From Takakia lepidozioides (Eukaryota; Streptophyta; Takakiopsida; Takakiales; Takakiaceae): DNA of 64,000 bases. The notes under the pieces were generated by a model. The model saw only the letters and a list, made by a program, of their open reading frames with translations. It was not told where the DNA came from and did no database searches. The stretch lies in assembly GCA_030704615.1 (NCBI GenBank), contig CM060733.1:8000001-8064000 (forward strand). Direction: 5' to 3'. The position numbers and the translations under genes were made by a program. Below, piece after piece: positions 57,133-64,000 of this stretch; positions within the stretch are counted from its first letter, which is position 1; the number at the start of each line of letters is the position of its first letter.

Positions 57133-58285
57133 ATGCGTGGTAAGACTAAGTCACTAATCCGTCGCGTAATGCAAGCGCAGGTGCCCAGAAAGAAAATAGA
57201 GGATTGGAGGCCTGCCCGGAAGGGCTGCCCTCCACACGTGCGGATGCTCCCCATGCGCTGCTGTTGGGCTTCTCGCTCGGCACTCTCGTCTGTCTGTCTG
57301 TTGTCTCTCTCCCCCGCTCGTCCCCCGCGTCGCTGCTTCTTTCCTTCCTCGGATCAAGTCTGTTGGCACATGTTGAGCTGCACCCAAGCATTTTCTTCTG
57401 TTTCTTTGCGGGGTTGTATGTCGAAGTTGCGTGTTTCTTGCCTTCGTCGGGGGTCAGGGGACTGGGAGTGTTCGGTTTCTCTCTGTTGTAGGACTTGCCT
57501 GTTTCCTCAGCGCTTTCTCTCCGCGGGTGCTTTTTCAACTGCATTCAGCCTGTCTGTGTGGTGCTTGTAGCGTGGTTGGACTTTTTGTCTTCCTGTCCGT
57601 CTCGCTCGCTCTGGCTGGATGGTCTTCTGTAATGGCGACAGTTTGGTTGAGTCTTGTCGTCTATTACCTGGAGTGGCTTTAGTGTTTTCTATAACCCCCC
57701 AACTCCTCTCGCAGCTTATCGTTATGAGCACGGTCCTGTGGTAGGTTTGGATAATTTTCAAGCTTTGTTACGTTATGGGGATTTCTTCCTCTCTCTCCGA
57801 TGTCCGTTCTGGAAACTCTCCTCTTGACAGGTCACGCCTGCATGCTCATCAGAATTGTAGAAGTGAGGCGTGCAGGAGTTATGCAGGAATCGGTTGGAAA
57901 GGTGAGGCGAGCAGTTGTGCCACTCCCCTGTCCTTTTTCTCTGCTCCTGCCTCGGGCAGTATGTCCTAGGAGTGGAGAAGGCGGGCCAAGCAGGGAGAAA
58001 ACTCACAAAAGAGTAGTGTTTTTTTTGAAGATTTCCGGTTCTTAAGAGAGGTCCACTGATGCAGACCAATAGAGTGGGCGGTAGTATTATCGGCGCCCTG
58101 CATTTCTTTGATACCACTGACCGACATTGCCAAGCTTCATATGTACTTGGCAACGTACTGCCATCACTTGGAAGTTCGGCGCCTTCATGGGCACTCCAAG
58201 GCGCAAAATGCTTGTCATTCGAGACTCTCAAGATACGGAAAGGAATGTGCGTTGGGGGGCCCGATGTCCAGTAGAGTCCCCGAGG
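57133..58285 (+). promoter_or_regulatory. Promoter and leader of the CRINKLY4-type gene
   Basis: Pyrimidine-rich sequence with many CTCTCTC/TTTCT runs, common in plant 5' leaders. Frames at 57133-57570 and the in-frame upstream extension from 58127 lack domain support, and the extension would place a signal peptide internally. Confidence 0.35.
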
Positions 58286-60640
58286 ATGCGCACAGCTCAG
58301 ATGCTTGTTCTTTTTCTTGCTTTTCTCTCTGGAATTGTGGGTTCACATGGATTCGGATACATGTCCACAATAGCAGCTTCTTATGGTGAAGCGGGTGTAG
58401 TGTGTGCGATTGAGGCAAGTGGGGAACAGCAGGTACTTTGCTGGGGAAGAAATAATTCACAGGTGGTTACTCTCTCCACCTCTGTTCCTGAGCCATTTCT
58501 GGCTATATCTGGCGGCGATGGCTTCATGTGCGGATTGAAAGCCCGCAGTTCCCAACCCTTCTGCTGGCAAGGAAATAACACGGACGTGAACACAATTCCC
58601 CAGGAGTATCAAACCCAGAGCTACAAATCTCTTGCCGCAGGAGCATATCACGTATGTGGGATCCCAGCTACTCCCTCTAGGTACGGAAATCTTGCACGGG
58701 TAGATTGTTGGGGGACAAGTGCGAATGGGGGAAGTTTTCCCACACCTAGCCTGTCAGCACTTGAGTCGATTGTAGCAGGCAACGGGTTCGCTTGTGGGGT
58801 CTATAAGCAGACCAAAACCGCCGTCTGCTGGGGTGACTCCCAGCGGAATGTGACCACGCCTCTAAAGAAAGTCCGGTTTGAGAGTCTGTCTGCAGGCAGG
58901 GACCATGTGTGTGGAATAGCCATGCGCAGCAAGGTTGCAATTTGCTGGGGGGATAACAGCAGAGGGCAAGCTGACGCCCCCACCAATATCTCCTTCATGG
59001 CCATTGCTTCCGGATTCTATCATACTTGTGGGATATTAAATAGCAGTCATGAGGTGCAGTGCTGGGGAGATGCGAGCATCAATCGAACAGTGGTGCCCGT
59101 CGGAGCAGATTTTATGGCTCTCACTGCTGCCTCTAATGTGACATGTGGAGTGAGAGAAAACAATTTGTTAGCAGTCTGTTGGGGGGACGGCGCAAACTAT
59201 CAACCACCCCTCGAGCTCTTCAGCCCTGGGATTTGTGGCAGTGCGCCATGTGGTAGAGGGGAGTTTGCATTCAACTCCAGTGTGATAGACAGCACCCTCC
59301 CAAGCATTTGTTTCAATAGGTCTCAGAGAGTCTGTGCTCCTTGTGCTGGGACATGCCCACCAGGGACCTTTCTATCATCTGCATGCTCGGCCGACTCAGA
59401 CAGGCAATGTACGGACTGCTCGCTCTGCCAGAATTCTCTCTGCCAGGCTGTTTGTAGAGCTCACTCTATTCCAGTGGGTGCGCCATTCAGTGACATCTAC
59501 AAAACTACCGTGAGGGATGAGGGTACAGGCGCAATCGTTGCCGCAGCAACAGTTGGGGGGGTCGTGGTAGCCCTGCTATGTGCATTGCTGCTCTGCGTGG
59601 TGTATAGAAAAAGAGTAACACATTCCCTCTTTCGGTGTGGGTCTAAGACGCGGGACTCAGTAGAGAATGGCCTCATGCAGACTTCATCCTGTGCGACTTC
59701 CATCTCAGGTCACACTCGAAAGCCCTCACATGAAATGATTCGCATGCAAGCTTTCCGCTTGGCCGAGCTGCGGGATGCAACTAATGGCTTCAAGGAGCTC
59801 AACGAACTTGGACGGGGCAGCTACGGCTTTGTCTACAAAGCATTGCTTCCCGATGGGCGCCAGGTAGCAGTCAAACGAGCCAATGCTGCCCGACGCATCC
59901 ACTGCAACAGCCGAGATTTTGAGTCGGAGCTCGAACTTCTGTGCAAATTGAGGCATTCACAGCTGGTTAATCTGGTGGGATACTGTGAGGAGATGGGGGA
60001 GAGGCTTCTGGTCTACGAGTTCATGCCTAACGGCACGCTTCACGACCATCTCCATGGAGGGCTCGCGCAACTCAGTTGGGCTTTGCGATACAAGATCGCA
60101 GTGCAATCTGCTCGGGGAATAGAATACCTACACAAGGACGCATGCCCGCGAGTAGTACACAAAGATATCAAGTCCTCTAATATTCTGCTGGACGGTGATT
60201 GGAATGCTCGGGTGGCAGACTTCGGGTTGTCTCTCTCAGCTGGGGTGCCTTCAGGGGACGCCAAGGATGAGCGCATGTCACCAGTCCAGCAGTCTGCGGT
60301 AGGCTACACTGATCCTGATTACTTCAAGTCCCAAAGCTTCACTGACAAGAGTGATGTTTACAGCTTTGGAGTAGTACTGCTAGAAATCTTGTGCGGGAGG
60401 AAGGCATTTGACACGGACTACAGCATTCCCAGCATTGTTGCCTGGGCCGCCCCTTATGTTCAACAAGGGAAAGCAGCATCTATTCTTGATTCAAGCTTAG
60501 AGCTACCAAAGAGTGTGGACCCTTTGTTGAGAGTGGCAGAGATTGCAGAGTTGTGTGTCCGACAGGCACCTGATGAAAGGCCTGGCATTTCGGACGTCGC
60601 AGCATGGCTTGAGCTCGTGGGGCGGGGCCATGCCTTGTAG
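58286..60640 (+). CDS. CR4: CRINKLY4-type receptor-like serine/threonine kinase
   Basis: A 784-aa intronless frame. The start at 58286 gives an immediate signal peptide (MRTAQMLVLFLAFLSGIVGS); the frame opens 53 codons earlier, but that would bury it. Ectodomain: seven crinkly (RCC1-like) repeats, each with a C-W-x-G-type core (VLCWGR, PFCWQG, VDCWGT, AVCWGD, AICWGD, VQCWGD, AVCWGD). Then a TNFR-like Cys-rich block (CAPCAGTCPPGTF ... CSLCQNSLCQAVC) and one membrane span (about 413-437). Kinase: GRGSYGFVYKALLPDG (about 508), VAVKRA, VVHKDIKSSNILLD (about 623-636), ADFGLSL (about 644) and GYTDPDYF. The catalytic loop has HKD instead of HRD. The protein ends soon after the kinase, without the long tail of Arabidopsis ACR4. 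CR4 receptors act in epidermal or apical cell-fate signalling. Confidence 0.93.
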   Translation: MRTAQMLVLFLAFLSGIVGSHGFGYMSTIAASYGEAGVVCAIEASGEQQVLCWGRNNSQVVTLSTSVPEPFLAISGGDGFMCGLKARSSQPFCWQGNNTDVNTIPQEYQTQSYKSLAAGAYHVCGIPATPSRYGNLARVDCWGTSANGGSFPTPSLSALESIVAGNGFACGVYKQTKTAVCWGDSQRNVTTPLKKVRFESLSAGRDHVCGIAMRSKVAICWGDNSRGQADAPTNISFMAIASGFYHTCGILNSSHEVQCWGDASINRTVVPVGADFMALTAASNVTCGVRENNLLAVCWGDGANYQPPLELFSPGICGSAPCGRGEFAFNSSVIDSTLPSICFNRSQRVCAPCAGTCPPGTFLSSACSADSDRQCTDCSLCQNSLCQAVCRAHSIPVGAPFSDIYKTTVRDEGTGAIVAAATVGGVVVALLCALLLCVVYRKRVTHSLFRCGSKTRDSVENGLMQTSSCATSISGHTRKPSHEMIRMQAFRLAELRDATNGFKELNELGRGSYGFVYKALLPDGRQVAVKRANAARRIHCNSRDFESELELLCKLRHSQLVNLVGYCEEMGERLLVYEFMPNGTLHDHLHGGLAQLSWALRYKIAVQSARGIEYLHKDACPRVVHKDIKSSNILLDGDWNARVADFGLSLSAGVPSGDAKDERMSPVQQSAVGYTDPDYFKSQSFTDKSDVYSFGVVLLEILCGRKAFDTDYSIPSIVAWAAPYVQQGKAASILDSSLELPKSVDPLLRVAEIAELCVRQAPDERPGISDVAAWLELVGRGHAL

Positions 60641-62195
60641 CATAGTCCTATCTGAGGAGAGGTGAGTATTCCTACTTAGATTTTGCCCCCTGTTTTCATA
60701 GGGCTGGCTGGTTACTCCAGGGCTCAAATAGAAAAGTGTACAATAGTTGTTTTCCATCACATGGGGGCAGAGAGAGCAACAGGGTGAGGGAGAGGCTAGG
60801 CTTTCCCTGCAGCCATACCTGTGGGTTTCAACACCTCGTGTACTGGCAGTCAGCAAGGATTAGTGATTTTAGTAATTGATCAGAGGCAGCAGCATAGTGC
60901 TTGACAGGATCACTGATCAGTAATAGCGGTAGTAGATCATATTGATCAAAGAGAAAGAACCAGCTATCCGGACCAAAAGCCAAGAGGGGCCATTCTAGGA
61001 GTGTACAATGAATTTCTATACTATCAGAGGCAGAGAAGGATTTATTAATATCATGACAGCTCTCTGACTATTTTTTCCACCCTCTGTGTTTCTAGGCTCT
61101 CTTCCAAGATCACTTAAACATGCAGGGACACTCAAATCTGCAAACCTTTTTCTCCAGATATGCAGGTAGGTTGCTTTGGGTTGTTGTATTCATCAGAGAA
61201 CGACAAAAAGCATGAAAGAAAAAAATATTTTTGTCCCTAGGAAGCGCAAATGGCCCAAGGAAAGACAGGACACATTCTTGACCTCTTTGACAGTCCGGTA
61301 ATGATAGGATGAAAGAAACTTGCCCTTCTCACTGCAAGCTCTCACTGGCGTGGCTTCATTCTGGACCTGATCAGGAAGTCTATCAGCCCATCCAAGTACT
61401 CAGTGGATTTCTAAGGACTGGATCCCATCGGATCCCTCACTTGCCGTCTCACACCTCAGAGAAGGAGAGAGGAGTGGGGCCAATGAAAGGAGGAATTAGA
61501 AGTGAGGCTACCTTACCAGCACCACTGCTTGAAGCTCGCATAAGATGCTTCTGTTGTGTCCCCAGCGCATGTAACTACTATCTCTCGGCCTGGACTATGT
61601 TTCCTCTGCGTTCTATTGCTACTGCAGACCACCAGCAGCCTCCAACCTTTTGCTCTTAAAATCAAAAAACAACTTGCCAAACTCTTGACCTCACTGATTT
61701 GGACCCTACCATAAACCCTATTAGACCATCCAAATACTCGTCCGACTCTTAAGATTAATGATTTTAACTATGCCATCAGTGGGTTGCTGTTTGATCACCT
61801 TCACAATCGAGAATAGGTTTGTTACAACTTGAAACAGCTACTTCAACCAGGCTGCTGCTGGCAGAAACACTCTTCATCCTCATTCCAGGTGTGCGGGTGT
61901 CCTACTCCCCCAAGTTCAAATCCCCTATTGCAACTTGACATGGGGCCTACTCTTGTGGTTCATCAACTAAAGACAGTCTAAAGACAGTCAATTAGCTAGT
62001 GTGTCCAGCACGGCCACCTATAGTCAACTACACCAGCTGATTTCTTTAGTTTCCATGGCAAGTTACCTATGCACTAGCCAAGAATCCAGCACAGCAAACC
62101 AACCAAAATTAACCTAGCAAGTCCTTGCCGTGACAATCATTCAATGGGAATGAATTTCCCATCTCCTGGTGTAACCGCACATTTCAAGCCTAATC
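60641..62195. other. Intergenic between CR4 and the convergent carboxypeptidase gene
   Basis: 3' UTRs and unique sequence. A plus-strand B-box-like AGTTCAAATCCCC near 61913 is isolated. No gene recognised. Confidence 0.4.
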
Positions 62196-63407
62196 TCAGC
62201 TTGAAAATCCACTCCCTGATTGCTTGTTCTCTGGTTCAGTTTCCAAGGTCTCTGGGGTATGATGATCCCCAAGCTGTTTTCCACGTGTCCAACGCCGGAG
62301 CATCTCCAATGCATGCTTGGGCTGGTCCATGGGTACCATGTGTCCAGCATCATGTACCTACATACAACAACAGATTGTTGAAAAGACAAACCTTAGCTGC
62401 GGCGGAGTAACCAAACTATGTCACTCCTATCCCTACAACTGGTGAATGGAAGTGAACATGTTCGCTGCCTGCAGCAAGGTATTTCCATGTGCAAGCTGGT
62501 CACATCTTGCACATGCACATCTTGCCACGCTGGACTAGCCCACAGAAAAGACACCTTCTTTTGCAAGTCCAATCAAGGTCGAGGCTGCTTCGACCACCTC
62601 CAGCAGACAGTTAAGATGTTAAAACCATACCTTCAAAAAGTTCAAAGGACCATAGCCAGTGACGTGGCCTGCTTCCTTGCCATCAACTTCAAAGGTTTTC
62701 CAGGGTGCCTTGGCATATTCTATCTGCCCAGACCAATCCATGGCTGTCACCCATCTTGAGTTACCTGTTTGGGAATAATACAAAACACGAAGTGTAAAAT
62801 CAGCCAACTTGTGCCAGCATTCAACTTTCCGTGATGGGCATGAGAGCAACTTATGACTGCAAGCCAGGCCTCCAATGCTAGAACACCAGTTCATAAAAAA
62901 AGGGATATTAGACTTTGCTCATTAGACTTTCTTTGTAATGAATTGTGGGCCATAGATCCTGCACTCCAGCAGAATGTCCTCAGAGTTGCTACAACCAGAG
63001 ACAAAGACACAGTCACAGACAGACAAAGAAAGGAAGGTAGATAGAGCATCACTATCATTTCGCCACAAGATGAAGAACATGTACAACCCAAGTTAGTAAC
63101 ACAAAGGTGATAAATGTGATCAGTTGAATCCCTTATCAAACTTACCCAGCCAATTGCAGATGAGATCGTACTCCCCAGCATAAATTAGGACCTCAATGCC
63201 ATCCTCCAATAGTGCGGGAATTCCCTTCTCCAAATTCTTCATCCAGTCAACAAGCATGGCTTCATACACTAGTGGGCTGCATGACACAAACTTGCGGTCC
63301 CCCACCCCCAAGGCATCCCGGACTGATACGTTGTTAAGGTAGGTCTCCATATTTGAGAAGTCGTAGCACAGACCACCCATGCTGCAATCCTTCCTTATGT
63401 CGTAGTA
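62196..63407 (-). CDS. Serine carboxypeptidase (SCPL48/49-like), 3' part, three exons
   Basis: Exons 63407-63146, 62764-62631 and 62357-62196 are in phase with GT-AG introns. They read YYDIRKDCSMGGLCYDFSNM, SVRDALGVGDRKFVSCS, VLIYAGEYDLICNWLG (catalytic Asp), NSRWVTAMDWSG, and VHDAGHMVPMDQPKHALEML (catalytic His), ending SGSGFSS before TGA at 62196-62198. Plant S10 peptidases of this group are secreted or vacuolar and release C-terminal residues. The N-terminal half with the catalytic Ser must lie above 63407, at least partly outside the window. The short introns carry no lesions. Confidence 0.9.
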
Positions 63408-63424
63408 CTGAGAAAGGGATACCC

Positions 63425-63565
63425 CAAGTCCTCCCATTAGAATGTACTGATAAGACGTTGTTTGCTGTTGAGTACTCACATTAGATTGTACTCATAAGAC
63501 GTTGTTTGCCGTAGCCTTGTGGCCATTGACCCCGCGCCCAGTTTGAGCGGGAACAAAAGGGACAG
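63425..63565 (-). mobile_element. LINE 3'-tail fragment in a carboxypeptidase intron
   Basis: On the minus strand this matches the tail of the LINE at 11.5 kb: CTCAAACTGGGCGCGGGGTC, GGCCACAAGGCTACGGCAAA, CAACGTCTTATGAGTAC. A second partial copy of the last 25 or so bases follows directly (about 63440-63460). Confidence 0.75.
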
Positions 63566-64000
63566 AACCTACCTCTGTCAGGGGCTGACGTTGGTAGTGT
63601 GACTTACCATCATATATAGAATTAATCCGGGTACTCACATTAGAGACAGACCTCAACCAGTAGAGTGAGCTGGCAATTAGAAGTAAACCAGCACCAGATT
63701 ATCACAGCAGAAGCCTGGCTATTTCCAATTTATAAAAATAATAACACAAGAATACCATTCGTGCATGGTAATTGGCTTTCCAACAAAATAGAAACTTAAA
63801 GGGTGATGTTTAGCAAATTATTTCGTACAAGGCTGAATACGTACGTTGATGTTGCCAGCAATTGTCAAAATAGCATTGAAAATGCTTTCGCAAATTAAGT
63901 ATGCAGCGACACACGTGATGGTTCCCTTGTTTCCTGCACGAAACAGAAAAAGCACAACCTAACATATCAGCAGCCCACACACATTTGCAAATCAACGTTC
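63566..64000. other. Probable intron of the carboxypeptidase gene
   Basis: No carboxypeptidase exon is recognised here, so the next upstream exon lies beyond the window or is very short. Confidence 0.35.

Noticed and set aside
57133-57570. 145-codon plus-strand frame upstream of CR4
   Set aside because: Composition follows the CTCT-rich leader; no domain, and a similar-length antisense frame overlaps it.
58127-58285. Upstream start of the CR4 frame
   Set aside because: It would add 53 residues ahead of a clear signal peptide; the start at 58286 fits the family.
1-64000. Organellar DNA insertion or biosynthetic gene cluster
   Set aside because: No plastid or mitochondrial gene sequence was recognised, and the enzymes present belong to unrelated pathways.

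Overview
This is nuclear DNA of a land plant. The evidence is GT-AG introns of about 80-700 bp, plant-specific genes (PPDK regulatory protein, PPi-dependent phosphofructokinase beta, CRINKLY4-type receptor kinase, PRA1-H, plant LpxB, a serine carboxypeptidase), PPR gene debris, and plant-type LTR, CACTA, LINE and SINE elements. The PPR-rich debris and the heavy transposon load would suit a non-seed vascular plant or bryophyte, but I cannot fix the lineage from sequence alone.

Layout. 0.5-3.9 kb (+): five-exon PPDK regulatory protein. 5.6-7.3 kb (-): intronless PFP beta with a candidate 5' UTR intron. 9.2-12.9 kb: decayed LINE (non-LTR reverse transcriptase) with several copies of its 3' end. 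14.6-14.9 kb (-): first exon of a PRA1-H gene whose remainder I cannot find. 16.4-18.1 kb (+): intronless HGSNAT-like membrane acyltransferase with an unusual Asn-rich repeat insertion. 18.7-32.0 kb (-): a RING-CH (MARCH-type) E3 ligase gene split in its second exon by a 12.2-kb Ty3/gypsy-type LTR retrotransposon (19557-31787). That element has a near-perfect 5-bp target duplication, one LTR is itself interrupted by a 1,223-bp CACTA transposon with a TGT target duplication, and its interior holds PPR and OSB (organellar ssDNA-binding) gene debris, a broken gag, and an integrase in the opposite orientation.

33.5-34.3 kb: another retroelement remnant with a dUTPase-like domain ahead of reverse transcriptase. 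36.3-37.4 kb and 44.5-46.5 kb (-): unidentified exon series. 39.0-40.5 kb (-): possible OB-fold (RPA1-like) gene. 40.7-43.2 kb: a cluster of tRNA-like SINE heads and a nine-unit palindromic minisatellite. 47.9 kb: tRNA-Ala(UGC). 48.8-53.2 kb (-): complete eight-exon LpxB. 58.3-60.6 kb (+): CRINKLY4-type receptor kinase. 62.2-63.4 kb (-): the 3' three exons of a serine carboxypeptidase that continues beyond the window.

The genes are independent housekeeping or signalling genes, not a cluster or operon: PFP beta and the PPDK regulator both touch PPi/PEP metabolism, but nothing shows co-regulation. The most informative part is the nested insertion at 19.5-31.8 kb, where the disrupted reading frame, two target duplications and the order of insertion can all be read from the sequence. 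No calls come from database searches; protein families were recognised by eye.
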